In this document: piece after piece, positions 19,772-31,830 of the stretch | Numbering within the stretch: the first letter of the stretch is position 1 | How the letters are laid out: each line of letters begins with the position of its first letter | NCBI GenBank assembly: GCA_002205965.3 | Contig: NADL03000771.1 | Span: forward strand, 1,364,001 to 1,428,000 | Direction: 5' to 3' | Length of the DNA stretch: 64,000 nt | Source: Kappaphycus alvarezii | Taxonomy: Eukaryota > Rhodophyta > Florideophyceae > Gigartinales > Solieriaceae | Notes under the pieces: generated by a model | What the model was told of the DNA's origin: nothing | What the model saw: only the letters and a program-made list of their open reading frames with translations | The model's database searches: none | Program-made: the position numbers and the translations under genes

Positions 19772-22700
19772 TTTTATAGCAAAATATACATTTGCAATTA
19801 CGAGGCGTTCGAGGCAGAAGATTTCCAATCTATTTCCTTTGTATCCATAATTGTTGGAAGAGGAAAAGAATAGATCCCAATAGATATTGGTATTTTCGTC
19901 GAGGCATACCACACACCGAACTTTTCAGCAAACAATTTATCGGTAGGGCTCCTCTCCGGTCTGTTTAATATTCAATTCATCACGGAATATCCGGCGCGAA
20001 ATTGGTCACTAGTACATGCTTCTTCATGAGAAAACACACCTGGCAAATCTTTTTAAGTATAGAAATCAAAGAGGGATTGTACCCCTTCAACTTAGACTAT
20101 GGAAATAATTCACTCCAAGTGAAAGCAAACTCAGTTGTCCTCCATGGCGATAAATTTTCTTGTTGTACGTGCCAAGCGCCTATTACCTCACGAGATCGAC
20201 ATTACAACAGGATTTGATTGAGTAGCACTGCGGAACCGGGCATCTAGCCCCGGCAAGGCACTTAAAAGTTGTCAACGATGTTTACAGATGTGGCAAAATT
20301 CTCACGCCAGTCCCTTGAAGACATTATTTGTGCTCCATGCTCCACTACTAAAGCGAAGCGCAGAAATGTTCAGGCCAGCATGAGGTTCACGGTATACCCT
20401 TGGGAACTTATTCACGTTGAAATCTCCGGAAAATCTTCAACTCCACCGCTGGGAGGAATTCTATACGGTATTGGGTTCATGGACGACCATACCGCCAAAT
20501 CGGAAGTTTATTACTCCAATACCCGTGAAGACCTTACCAATCCCCTATGTACTACAAAAACCATTCAAGAATGTTAACGGATTCCCACTGATAAATATCA
20601 GAATTGATCTGGCGGGCAAGAACACAGCAGATATTGTCAAGAAGTTTTGTATGAACTTTGGAATAAGGCTAGAGTATAAACTTACGCATGTGCCACAGAG
20701 TAATGGAGTTGCTGAAAGGTACTTGCAGGAACTTGAAATGCGCGCCAGAGTACTGCTAATCACTGCAAAGCTAACGAGTGAGTTCCGGGCCGAAGCAATG
20801 CATCACGGAAATTACCTCCGCAACAGGCTGCCGTCAAAACGCATTTCAGGTAATCTCCCAATTCTTTCTTGGCAGCCGCAAACCAGAATCAACTTCAGCG
20901 GCATGTCATTCTTTGGGCGACGTGGATTCGCATTCACGTACCAATACGAAACAAAACCGAACAAAAAGCTAAGCGCCAGAGCCGCACATGGCTTATTACT
21001 TGGAATGGATAGCGATGAGACATTTTACCGCATATATGTTCCGTGTAAAGATAGGTTCATCCAAACAAGCAGTCAAAACTTTCGTATTTGCAAACAAGAA
21101 GCCTTGCCCAGTTTATCAAACATAGTTGAAGGCATTTCAAGCCAGAGAGAGAAAAAAGCACAGAGCAACAGTGATGGGTACACAGAGGACATATTAGCGC
21201 AAGCATATTATATATATTGTGTTCCGCTAATGCAAGTCCTGCCGTGTGGGTATCCGGCAAAATTCAAGCACGACCGAAGGCTTCCTCGCTCACTCCAAGA
21301 TGCCATCAATAGAAAGAATTGGTGTGAAGCAATTGATAGAGAGTTTATTGTTCTAAGAAGAAGAAATGTTTGGGAATACTTCTTGCCAACACCGGACATG
21401 AAACCAGTCCCTTTCACTTGGGTGCTCCGACTGAAACCTTTGAACGAAAACGGAACCGAGTTTCTACACAAAGATCGCTGCTGTATACGTGGTTACTTGC
21501 AAGACCCGCGATTCTAATTCGATCCAGACGCGCTTTATGCCCCTGTTGCATCTCATGAGGCCATCAGATTGATTATCGCAGCCGCTGCTCGTCAAGGACT
21601 TGTCGTCGAAGGAGTAGATGTATCTAATGCATATCTGTATGGAGACTTGGATATTTCAATCATCATCGAACAGCCAACCGATTCCTCCGGTGTTGCGGAA
21701 AAACAAGGCAATGTTTTCCGCCTAGTTAAGTCTATATATGGATTGAAACAAGCCGGAAGAATTTGGGGTTCGCTCCTCGTTGAAACACTTATAAGCTCGG
21801 GATTCAAGCAATGTTCAACGGATCAGAGATCATTCTTCAAGCAAGGGAATGGGTCCTTTCTTATCTTAGTCATCGTTTTTGACGACATGAAGTTTGCATC
21901 TAACTCGTCACCGCTGCTGCAACACTTCAAAATGCGGATCTTAGCTATATTTGATGTTAAGTTCTTTGTAACTCTGAAAGCGTTCATCGGATAGGAAGTT
22001 AAACAAAATTCATACGGTATTATCATTTCGTAGTCAATATATGCGCAAGAAATTTTCACTAAACATGGATTTAATAGGGTCAATGCAGTTCGGACACCGC
22101 TTACTACAAGTGCGGACATTGGTCCAGCACGTCCCGAAGATCAACCTCTCTCAAGGTTTGAACACGCCAAGTATCGACCTACTATCGGTGAACTCCTATA
22201 TCTCGCTTTATGTGCCTTTACGGAGCTTTCATACAGTGTGGAAGCATTGGAAAGACAAACTCATACGTAAACTATTAGGCATATGTATCAGCTGAAAAGA
22301 ATGTAGAGGTATCTTGTCGGCATAACCAATCGGTATAACTTATCGTCGCTGCGTACGGAGAGATCGCAGTTCTCCCTTCGTGGCTTATTTGGATGCGGAT
22401 TGGGCTGTATGTCGTAAAACGCGAAAATATTAACTGGCTACGTGATAACTCTAAACGGATCTCCAGTAAGGTTGAAGAGCCAGCCCCAGAGTGTGGTTGC
22501 AGGCAGAGTACGTTGCCCTTTCATCTTGCTCAAAGCATGTTGTTTGGATACGCAGGATGTTATGGGAAATTCAGAATTGCGAATTGTATCCGGAAAGTAC
22601 AGCGAAGTTCCACCTACTTTGGTACGTACTGACAACACAGCCGCGATGTCCTTCGAAAACAGTGACCAGATATCATCAAAGAGTAAGCACGTCGAGACGA

Positions 22701-22863
22701 AGTATCATCATATAAGAAGCTTGATCAATTCGATGGCAATAGAGCTTGACCGTATTCCAACCTCGCAACAAGTGGCTGACATCTTCATTAAGGCTTTTAT
22801 CCATAAGACCTTGGAGTTGCATAAGGAGACTTTAAATTTTTGAAGTATGAATATAATGTTCTT

Positions 22864-23501
22864 TGTTAGACCATGGAATGTTCCGCGACAATCGAAGAAA
22901 AGAGGCAACTTGAAAGAGAAGACTTGTGGTATGAAAGAAGAAAATTACTGGAAAGGTGCACGCGCACAGATATCCAAGACAGTGTCTCGCCGTACCATAA
23001 CACTGCCAAGTTCACCGTGCCGTACTTCGCCGTGACTTCCGATGAACAGCATCACCGCAGATTTAGCTGACCAATTTCACCGAGGCGCACTTGTAGGAAA
23101 AGAACTGAGCGAGTAGAGCGGGTTGAAAAGAAATGAGGCGAAGAGATACGTCGTTATTGTAAAGTTAGGATCAATGCGGCAGAAGAACTGAACGCCAGAT
23201 AAAACGCTATGGCCACAGTGACAGGGTGAGATTAATTTGAAGTATAAGTGTATGCCGGAGCCGAGGAGGAGTGTGAGACCAGTTCCAAAGACGACTCCAG
23301 CAATGCCCGTGATAGGAGCGATATTCAGTGCGACGTGGGACTTTAAGTAGATTTTCTGTGGGGTGCCCTAGCACCTGAGAGGTGTGGGACAACATGTCTT
23401 TGGCGGAACCACAGTGCATGTAGCCGCACTGACCGTCCAGGGTCAATAAAAGAGAGAGCGTGAGCTCGACGAAAAAGTGGGAACACGAATCAGAACTTTC
23501 A
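22864..23501 (+). repeat. Right LTR of the copia fossil
   Basis: A 638-bp block from TGTTAGACC to TTTCA, following the end of RNase H (about 22840) and a short purine-containing stretch. The target duplication TGGTT follows at 23502-23506. Confidence 0.9.
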
Positions 23502-23526
23502 TGGTTCACCCAGTTAGCTCTTAATT

Positions 23527-25103
23527 GAATGAGTACTTTGTCCAATCAGATTTTACTTTGCGTACTTTGAGCTTCATCTCATAGTTTCTCGCAAGTTATC
23601 GTATAGTTTTATTGTTTTTTCTAGCTCTTGTACAAGTTTGCTAGGGTAAGGCGCCAACTTTACGCAACATTCGTTTCGCCGTATCATGCTTACTCTTGCT
23701 ACCAACTTGCACCAGGATGTAGACGACAAGTCCGCTGAAGTCGATACTGTTAAAGGTATTATTGTAGATGGGCGACTCCCTGCGGGACCAAAAGATCCCT
23801 CACTTTGTCAACTTTCCAGCCCGCGTGGCCCCACTTCAACTGCTGCCATTACTTTGGACAAAAAGCCTCACAAGGTTGCTGTTCGCTTTCAGGAGAATGA
23901 AAGGAAATGCAATGGCGATGTTGGTGAGTATTGGCAGGATTTTGTTGATAAGAATGGACATATTTAAGGTAGTTACAACCTAATGCCCCCACAGAAGCTC
24001 CAATTTCTCCATAAATTATTACGTGGAGATGCAAAAAGGCTTTTACTCGGATGCTGTCGAGGGTTACGCGACATAATATCAGCAAGCCGTTGAAAGGGTG
24101 GAAAAGGGGTATAATTCTATTTTTCGTCAAAAAATGTGAAGAACTTTCTTAAACAGTTAGGAATGAGCACTTATGTAGCAGAGGGCAGCTACATGGCCTC
24201 TGTCTTCGAAAGAGTTTTCGAAATTAATACAAAGCTCTCCACTCAAGCCCCTATTGCGCACCGTGGAGACGCTCATAAGGCTGGATTTTTCTGTACTGCA
24301 GTCACAGGGTATGAATGGGCACGGGTTCAATTAGCTTGCCTTACAATCAGCTAACTTAATTTCCAACAGCTAAGCAGTGAGCTCTAGTCGCAGATGGAAT
24401 ATTCTCGACTAGAAGAGGGAGACTTGTTGGTTTCAATGACCACGCCCTTGGTATTATGTTTACAGGGCAAGCTCGATATGCTCGAAAGCCATCAACCGCC
24501 CGGACTCATTGCTTTCGTAATTCTATCGGTTCAGATATAAGTAAGAACGAGAGGTTTGGCCTTCTCTCAATCACTGGTGGCTCCAATTGTGAGGACCCTC
24601 ATCACCAGTAAAGAGCTGCAGAAAATCGGTTAAAATTGAGCTCGCTGCCGCAAACAAGATGGATTATTATGCGAAGAAAAACTCAGCAACAAATAACATG
24701 TTCATCTTGTTCTAGCCGAGCTCTGTTACCAGCTTGAATACGAGGAGGAAGAATCCGAAGTCAAGAAGACTTCGCTGCCACCAGAGAAGCCTATAATCAG
24801 CAGGTTATTTCTCAGATCGGTTCAGTACGTGTCAATGCTAATGTTGCCGATGCGCTTACGAGACAAGCTGGTAATAGTACCCTGGACAAAATTCTCGTTA
24901 AGGGAGCAGATTAAACTCATCTAATTCAGTGAATTATGCGCAATAATACTGCCCGAAATTAGAGTGGGTGGAATTTGAGTACTTGTTCCAATCATATTTA
25001 CTTTGTGTTCTTTGGGGTGTATCTCTTGGTACCTCGCAAGTTTTCATATAGGTTTAAGTTTTTTATAGCTTTCTTACGGGTTTGCGAAGGATAAGGCGTC
25101 GTA
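23527..25103 (+). mobile_element. Short LTR-element derivative, copia-like, Gag-rich
   Basis: A direct repeat of about 130 bp brackets this section (about 23527-23656 and 24972-25103, roughly three-quarters alike), like terminal repeats. Between them, plus-strand pieces read a retroviral-type Gag: KVAVRFQENERKCNGDVGEY at 23860-23920, LHKLLRGDAKRLL near 24010, then NVKNFLKQLGMSTYVAEGSY near 24130. The last piece, NVADALTRQAGNSTLDKIL near 24840-24900, resembles the very end of copia RNase H. It looks like a small non-autonomous derivative. It is broken several times and is old. Confidence 0.55.
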
Positions 25104-25859
25104 TTGTACAGTATATAGGTATGTCTTTCTTTTTCGGTCAGTGCGGGAGTAGAGGCAAAGCAACAGAAAAAAGAAACGGCACGAAAAGAACAAACGCAGC
25201 TAGGACGTCGAGCGGAGTTCGTAAAGTACCGTTCTTCGGTATTTGATTTGTTACTCCAGTGGATCCATACTGAGTAGTAATTAAATTGGTGCACACGGTC
25301 AAGTGATTAAATGAAGTTATTCTTTTTACGTGCAGAACTTCTTTCTACTAATTTTCTATCTGTATCTCTCGTGCTCCTTTTATTAGACGAAATTCCTGTT
25401 TTTTATTCTCTTTTCTTTATTCTCTTTTCTTGTAAAAATATATCCCTCTTTTGTCAGTTATTCTTTTCGTCTTCTCGAAGTATTTTATTTTCTTCGTCCT
25501 TAAAAGTATTTTGCAAAATAAAGATATCTATACGTAATTATCGCCATGAATTATCCTTTCAAAAGCCATTTTCACTAGTTCTAACTAGTCCTCTTGTGTA
25601 ATGACCCGCAGATATTACAATAGTCTAATACATGTACAAAATTAAAGTCCGTTCATACGTTGGACTGGCATACAGTTTGAATCGCAGCAACTGTACAGGA
25701 CGAAATTCAGTACATAATGAAGTTAGTCATTTCAAAAGAAAGAGATGTCACCCAAACCAGGTTGAATTACAAAGCAAAATATGTGACATAATGAATAAAC
25801 AATATAGCTTGATACTGCAATGACAGCATTTCTGGAGACAAACCTTGAAAATATACTGT
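25104..25859. other. No recognisable gene
   Basis: T-rich sequence with a 96-codon low-complexity frame (25311-25601) rich in Phe, Leu and Ser that I do not believe codes for protein. A CTGTACAGTAC motif lies near 25855. Confidence 0.5.
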
Positions 25860-26340
25860 ACAGTACGCAAGGAAGGTCTGCACTAGCGTCAACTCCATTT
25901 TCCCCACCGATGTAGAAATTCCTGGCATTTTCGAGGCTTCGTCGCGTTTTGCAACGCCAGTAGCTCCCCGAGGAGCATATCGGATCATTTCAGTGGTACA
26001 CGGGGAGCGAATTTGGATATCGTATGCTATGGGTTTGTCCAGTGGCGATCCGTGGGCGGGGGGCCTGGTTGGACGAGGATATCTGCGGGGCAATCAGCTG
26101 TTCCGGCCATTAGGAAGGGGACTTCTTGCTGGCACGCGACACCGGCGGACTTGAAAACATGTCTGGTAAAGAGGGTCCGAATGGTGTTTTGCCGGTGCTC
26201 AACTCCGAAGCTAGACTTGCAAATCGAGGCGGGATCACATGGAGGGTCCATCAGGGCTCTGCAGTGGAGGTAGCATATTGGGGCAACAGAATCCTCGTAG
26301 ACTAGGAGGTCCAGATGGTTGCGCAGCATAACTGACCACC
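25860..26340 (-). pseudogene. LINE-type zinc motif and RLE-like domain relic, family 2
   Basis: The minus strand reads CYLHC, then EHRQNTIRTLF, FKSAGVACQQEVPFLM, CPADILVQP, and in a changed frame PIAYDIQIRSPC. This is the same order as the other RLE-like relics: zinc cysteines, R-H/Q-N, E-x-P-F-L, P-A-D and the D-x-x-x-x-x-P strand. At least one frame change and weak catalytic residues mark it as dead. It is nearer to the 9360-9856 relic than to family 1. The longer minus frames just upstream (26343-26921) may be older parts of the same protein but show no clear motif. Confidence 0.5.
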
Positions 26341-27159
26341 CATCATTGGAGGCCTTGGAAGTTGCACAGGATGTGCGGTGAGGAAGGCGAAGGTGCTAAG
26401 AGAAAGAACGAGTTGCAAAGAGCGCGTCGGCAAAAGTTCTCGGCGCTGTGGTCGCGGGGCTTAGGGTGGGCGTCCCAAAGTTTATTCTTCCAGAAGTTGC
26501 GCGAATGGGCGGCTCGCAGAATTTGAACTAATGTGAAGAGAATTTCAGAGCTGTGGGCGAGGTTTTTAGGCTCGAATGGGCCGAGTTCTTCGGCACCAGT
26601 CTCGACATCTGGGGGCTTACGGTGGTTGGAGAGGAAGTGGACGAGCCCACGCAAGGGAAAACGGTGGATGCGGGGTTAGAAAGAGGCATCGGGGTGGTCG
26701 GGGCCAGTGACTTGGTGCTTTGCGACGGCAATTTGGCTTGCGGTGTAGGAAGCATGGATAATGCTTGTGAGAGGTTTTAATATATGGTTCTCGAACTGGA
26801 TAGGGAGTGTGACCATGTACCCAGCTAATGGGGTGAGAGAAATACGTTTCAAGCATGCGTAAGCTTCCATTTGAAGGTCATCGACGCGGGCGGCAAGGTA
26901 AAGGGAGAAATCTGGGAGCAATAGACTTAATAAGTGCTGAACGTAACAGACTGATGAGGAAACGCCTTGAAGGTGGAAACGGAAGAAGGTGCCAATCAGC
27001 GATTAATTTACTAGGTTGCAAGATGTCGCGATGGAATTTTGTTAGCAGGACATCGTAAGCAGCCAATTTTCTGCCCCTGTAGCGATAACACGCTTCGTCC
27101 CTAGTCTTCGTTTGTGTATTTCCTCCCCTAAAAAGTACAGTCTGCTGCGAACGCAGGCT
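26341..27159. other. Unassigned; possible upstream part of LINE relic
   Basis: Minus frames at 26343-26654 and 26676-26921 are open but lack a recognisable reverse transcriptase motif. They may be the stretch between polymerase and zinc motif of the relic at 25860-26340. Confidence 0.3.
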
Positions 27160-28790
27160 AATAGGCACTATCTTCTGCAAGAAGTCAAAGAAATTGAATG
27201 TATAGATTTCCAATACCACAAAAAGCTTAAATAAGGCATGAAAACGCCCCTCTTTCCAATTTCACTTTCCCCACAAGACCCCTCAAAATAAACATAAACA
27301 CTCTCGAAATTTTTCTGAACTTTAATTCTATCCAAGCTGATTTTGCAGTTCTTAGTTCCCTCGTCCGGCGTTAAATGCCCATTATTAGTCTTTTACTTCG
27401 GAATTACTGCACGCAAAATCTCAACTGCACCTTGGAAACCTTTGTCCATGAACATCCACCATTGAATTGGGTACTTTTGAACCAAATCCCATTGTCTGTA
27501 ACTTCGTACTCCCCTTCTTTCTTTGCACAAGGCCAACTCATGAAATCGAATGTTGAGCTGAAAATTTCCAAATCAGAAATAAAGCCAGGTTATTGGTTAT
27601 TACAGTTGATTTCCATGCCATTGTGCAATACGCTTACTTCCACCTTGAATCCGTAGAGCTTTTGTTCGCCGCTGTATTAACTCTTTTCTTCTTGAAAGTT
27701 CCCTGTTGTATTCCACAAATTCAACTTTCTTTGTGACGTCGTATTTCACAGTCCTACAGCTTTACTCGAATTCACTTCATCTACTGTATTGTAGATTCAA
27801 ACCACCGGTAACCCTACAACCAGCGCTACTCGGCACTTTGCTTTCATTGCACTTTTACTTACAGTTCTTGACACAACTCGTAACCCCATTGGTTCACTTG
27901 TAATATTTACGGGCGAGTTGCACACTTGGATATTTTATCACTGCTTTATCAATCACAAGTTGCATTGCTATCTCATGCTATCTGGACCAATGTGCGTTTT
28001 ACATCTTGTCAGAGTATTTCTCAAGTGCGGAATACAAGTTCCAAAGCGCTACTTAGGATTCTTTCGGGGCTTTTTTACAGGGAACTTTTGCATTAGCTAC
28101 TGTTAGACGACAGTTTTTTAGTATGTCGCTATATCTAGTTCTACATGAATCTTGATTTGTAGCGCTCGGCTTAACCCAGCCAACCTCAAATCAAGTTTCA
28201 ACAGCAATTCAACCTGTATCTGCTCTTTTGCGCCTAACACCCGACGTTCCCATTCCCACTTGGACGTTTTTCTTGCTGGAATGTAAAATTGGTGGAATAG
28301 CGTGCGGTTAAGTAGTTGCTAAGTTTCACTTGATACCTCAGTAAATCTGCAAATCTCATAGTTTTTCCAAAGTCAGTGGCAAACGATGCGTAGATAGGCT
28401 TGTTTATGCCATCGATGAACTTGGCTATCAGCGGCTCGAAATTCTGTGCCTTCATTCCAAAAATTCCCGCTAGTACATCCCAATTTACACCATGTTTCGT
28501 TAACACTAATGACATGGGTAAGACATCTTTCGCCCCATATAGATATTTTCAGCCGGGATAATGTTATAAAATCCATCCACTGTTTCGGAAAGAATGCTCC
28601 AAACAGGATGAAACTCAGCGGCATCGAAGTTTGTCATTTGTTGTATCTATGAACCACCTCCACAATCGTAAAATGCATCAAAAACTGGGTAGCTGGAGTC
28701 GTCTTCATCGGCACTGTCCTCTAGGCCGGATTTATGCTTTACATGGATAGATCTTGCTCCTGTTCTACAGCAGTAATGGAAAGGATCTAA
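27160..28790 (-). pseudogene. PIF/Harbinger-type DDE transposase relic 1
   Basis: Minus-strand pieces follow a DDE_Tnp_4 transposase. FDAAEFHPVWSIL (about 28590-28630) is followed by KHGVNWDVLAGIFGMKAQNF and STNFTFQQEKRPSGN, the block of the first catalytic Asp. After about 575 bp of unrelated DNA (27670-28245) come KLYGFKVEVSVLHNGMEI, PGFISDLEIF with the second Asp, MDKGFQGAVEILRAVIPK, LTPDEGTKN and SLDRIKV, where the last Glu region lies. At least four frame changes and several stops are visible. The internal 575 bp probably represents a later insertion, but no target duplication was found. Confidence 0.7.
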
Positions 28791-29739
28791 AGCGCGTGGC
28801 ATGTGTGGGCACCGGAATGCCCGGCTCTTGGGTATTCGGAAGCAATGTATGTTGGCTGTTCATGGTGTATGGTGGTCACTATTTTCAGAAGCCCCAACAC
28901 GATTCAGGCTCCAGCGAAAGAGCTTAATTCTTTGATAATGCGCAGTCGTTCTAGAATAACTATGAGTTTGAATAAGCGCGGTACTTTTTATTTTGTTATT
29001 CAATGCTTGAGCTTGGGAACAGCGTTTATTTTGGCGCCCAATTTATATAAAAACGATAAATGATTTAGAGGTATCAATATCACCCACGTTATGCAACGCT
29101 ACAATTTTAAACAGTTTTTTGTATTGTTGTAGTGCAATTGGCACACATACTGTACTGCCATCGGCAGAGCTGATTTTGGTGATCTTTTTTGATCTGATTT
29201 GTTGCTAACTAGCAGGCACTGTACTGTACAGTACAGTAAGGGCATTTTTCTTTTGTCGCCCACTATTATTTTTAGTACTGTATCCTCACCCGATGGGGCT
29301 TGAGGGCTTGCAATCTGGACCACTTGGCCTCCAAATATGACCTGATATTTTTGCAAGTAAAAGGCACCTATTTGGCCAAGTGTCGACTTTATTTATCTCT
29401 AACTTGGATCTCTCCAACTTGGCTGACCCTAACCTCACTCACCCCGTCGTCCTAGATAACCCTAACCTAGTTAACTAGTATTTATACCTACCTGACCACT
29501 AAGGCCCCAGATTAATCAGCCACCCTGGTGTTGGCTCTGAACTTGACTCCCGACTTCCGCCTTTGCAGAAACCTTGCCAACGGCAACATTGGCTATAGCC
29601 ACGTTTATCCGCCCGGGTATCCCTTTCTATCCCCCCCATCCAATACTAGACTACCCCTTTTGTTGTTTGTTTGTGATATTCACTTAGGCTTGGCGCCCCG
29701 GACTCCGGCGTCTATATACAAATAGGAACTTCAAGGTCG
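28791..29739. other. No recognisable gene
   Basis: Short frames only. A GTACTGTACAGTACAG run lies at about 29218-29238 and CCCTAACCT repeats near 29425-29470, which are too few and irregular to be telomeric. Confidence 0.5.
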
Positions 29740-30247
29740 TCGTTGGTGACAACATCCTTATCTCCAAAGGAGATATTCAGCACAGCTGACCCAAGACTAC
29801 ATCTTCTTTGTCCGGTATTACACCTTTGGTGTCTACGGATCTTTGGAATCGACCCATACCAAGTTTCTAGCATTCCGCGGACCACGGCCCGGACTTACAA
29901 CCCGGAGGACAAGTATACCGTCCAGCCGTCCAAGGAATTACCCCCGCTCTTCCAAATCCATTTCTCCTCGCCGTCGGCGAGCTGTTCTACTGCATCGCAG
30001 GGTGCTTAAAGAGAAAGAGGGACAGCGAAAACCCTTTGGGTCATCGTGTGTGTGTGTTGGATTTCTCATTGTCTGACGGTGTTCCGTTCCCAGGCGAGAA
30101 GAACAGCGCACCGCGCATTGCACTACACAAATCTGTACTCAATATGGTTGCCAGTAATCCATTAGATCTTTCCAATACCCCCCTAAATTTGATTAAAAGG
30201 TCTAATGCAAAAGTAAGTTCTGTATTTTGTGATGCTAAAGGCCTATG
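29740..30247 (+). pseudogene. Possible broken gene of unknown family
   Basis: One plus frame reads NFKVVVGDNILISKGDIQ at the start and joins, after a stop, a longer reading that ends in GEKNSAPRIALHKSVL and VSSVFCDAKGL at TGA-side base 30247. The composition is more protein-like than its neighbours, but I recognise no family. It may be a degraded element protein or chance. Confidence 0.25.
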
Positions 30248-30828
30248 AAGTTATTTAAAGCCGTCTCGTTCGAGCTTAAATGTATCAACAGTCCTCTAAA
30301 AATAATAAATATTAAATATAAACCCCTTTGCCAGCCACTGTGTACAGACTTCCCCCTTCTCGTCCCACTTTCAAATCTTTCCTCGCCCCACCACAGTCTC
30401 CCCTCTATTCCCTTCAGGCCCAACTGACGTGGAGATATACCTCCGTCATAAAGCAAAAGAGCTCCTGACAGAGCTTGTATCTCGATGTATAACAGAGCTC
30501 GAAGCACATGATGCGGCGAGGGTAACTTAGAAGAGAAAGCCGGGGAGGAAGAGGAGTGCTTCGAGTAATGGGTGGCCCCGTAAGTATTTTGCGTTTTAGA
30601 AGAAGAGGAGGGCCATAACGAGTCTGACGATGAAAAGAGGGGTTCGAAGAGTCCGGGGATGAAGAAGGGAATGTCGAACCTGAGCATATGAGCGCGGAGG
30701 GAATGAATCACATGTACCAAGTGGCCCCGACCACAGGTGCAGTGGCAGAGGAATAGGGTGAGCTGTATTAATCGCAGAGACGGGTAGATATTCATGGCCC
30801 GTTCACAGGTATTTTTTTGGAAATACAC
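30235..30828 (-). CDS. Hypothetical 197-codon ORF
   Basis: Open from 30828 to 30235 with a Cys/His cluster, LCHCTCGRGHLVHV, at about residues 32-45. The cluster could be a degraded zinc-binding fragment such as a SWIM-type finger of a MULE-like transposase. This is speculation from the C-x-C...H-x-x-H spacing. The Ser-rich middle and hydrophobic end lack recognisable motifs. It overlaps the plus reading that ends at 30247. Confidence 0.25.
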   Translation of the reverse strand: MYFQKNTCERAMNIYPSLRLIQLTLFLCHCTCGRGHLVHVIHSLRAHMLRFDIPFFIPGLFEPLFSSSDSLWPSSSSKTQNTYGATHYSKHSSSSPAFSSKLPSPHHVLRALLYIEIQALSGALLLYDGGISPRQLGLKGIEGRLWWGEERFESGTRRGKSVHSGWQRGLYLIFIIFRGLLIHLSSNETALNNFIGL

Positions 30829-31589
30829 GGATACTGACGATATCTTAAGGGAATTGCTATGTTTAGATCTAAGACGAAGGTCGTGAGGAGTAGTTTTGTA
30901 TAGTTTCTGTCAAGTATCTTATGCCAAATTAGCTGCGTCCGCGTAAAATCTTTTCCTGTGCTTTCTGGCGCTTTCAGTAGTTTTTTCAAGATTTTAGCTT
31001 GCACAAAGGTCTATGTAGCTGAATAAATTTCTTCTTTCAGGGGATGAAAGGCAAGTTGGGTGTCTACTTCGAACCGAAAACCTTCAATCAGCTCTCTAGT
31101 CTCTGAGCAAGTTAGAAAAGTCTGCTCCTTTGAAATTGGTTACTAGACCAATAATTATTTTCACTGTCACCCTCGTCCTGTAAACAAGGTCAGTTACTGC
31201 ATTGTTACCCATCAGCGACGACTTATCCCGCATAACGTATTGGCCTCGTGGATATAACCGACCACATCTTCCATGCATTAAAATAACCCAAAAATTTCCC
31301 CCTCCCCTTTGTCCGTCAGCATCTACTGCAGCACTTTAGTCGCCTGCAACAACGCTCACCTCGGGTAGTTGGCGTTTCCCTTTCCCGCGGACGCCATTTT
31401 TACCTTGTCAGATACTACAAGAATTTTCGATTAATGAGTGAAGAAACTAGGACGTCTTCCAACGCAAGTCATTTTTTCCAAAACTTTTATGGGGAGGGTG
31501 AGACGATTTTTGCGTATGATCCCTGATTCAGTAGGTGGGGTTGGGCTCGAGATTACGGAGAGGTAGCCTAATTAGCGTAGCGACTGATA
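30829..31589. other. No recognisable gene
   Basis: Short frames only (30792-31004 and 31096-31278 on the minus strand), none with family resemblance. Confidence 0.5.
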
Positions 31590-31830
31590 AACCCGCAGAA
31601 CGGAGGTTCTCTGGAATCAACTCCCTATGGCATAAAGATTCGCCCAAAACTCCTTCCAACAAACAACTGGTGTTATTTTGGATGAATCTCGCCGCGTGAC
31701 GAGCGAACGGTGTTTGCCGAGCCTCAGAAATGTGGGGTTGGTTCACTGCAATGGCAAAGGATATGTGAAAGCCCTAGGGAGCTATGAGGGGGGGAAGCAA
31801 TTTGCAGTCGACGAATTCTGAGCAGCTGTA
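31590..31830 (+). repeat. Dispersed repeat module, copy 2
   Basis: The plus frame reads TTGVILDESRRVTSERCLPS and continues to TGA after AVDEF near 31818. It matches the modules at 505-660 and 14605-14765. It lies about 500 bp 3' of VBPO-2, convergent with it, the same arrangement as copy 1 and VBPO-1. This suggests that a block of gene plus module was duplicated. Confidence 0.65.

Larger units (their letters stand above)
16473..23501 (+). mobile_element. Ty1/copia LTR retrotransposon fossil
   Basis: Both ends are placed. The 5-bp target duplication TGGTT lies at 16468-16472 and 23502-23506, and both LTRs begin TGTTAGACC and end TTTCA. Parts in order: a short left LTR, primer-binding site at 16701, Gag (16809 on and 17698-18103), a zinc knuckle CWVCRVSGHYLRNC at 18242-18283, a protease near 18630 and again after 19778, GAG-pre-integrase near 20230, integrase (20390-20960), reverse transcriptase (21290-21994), RNase H (22330-22840) and right LTR. 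It carries two later insertions, a gypsy solo LTR in Gag and a LINE in the protease. LTRs are about 90 percent alike where both exist, so it is fairly old. It is broken about ten times besides the insertions. Confidence 0.93.

Noticed and set aside
19787-19805. TTTGCAATTACGAGG after the LINE tail resembles TTTGCAAATACGAGG in the older LINE relic
   Set aside because: It lies beyond the target duplication, in copia protease-region sequence, and the match does not extend. I treat it as coincidence.
25311-25601. 96-codon plus ORF as a membrane protein
   Set aside because: The Phe/Leu/Ser composition reflects T-rich low-complexity DNA, and there is no start context or homology.
29425-29475. CCCTAACCT repeats as telomere remnant
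   Set aside because: Only a few irregular units occur, with no tandem array.
31528-31746. Minus ORF containing NNTSCLLEGVLGESLCHREL as a real protein
   Set aside because: It is exactly antisense to the TTGVILDES frame, and differences among the three copies are silent mainly in the opposite strand.
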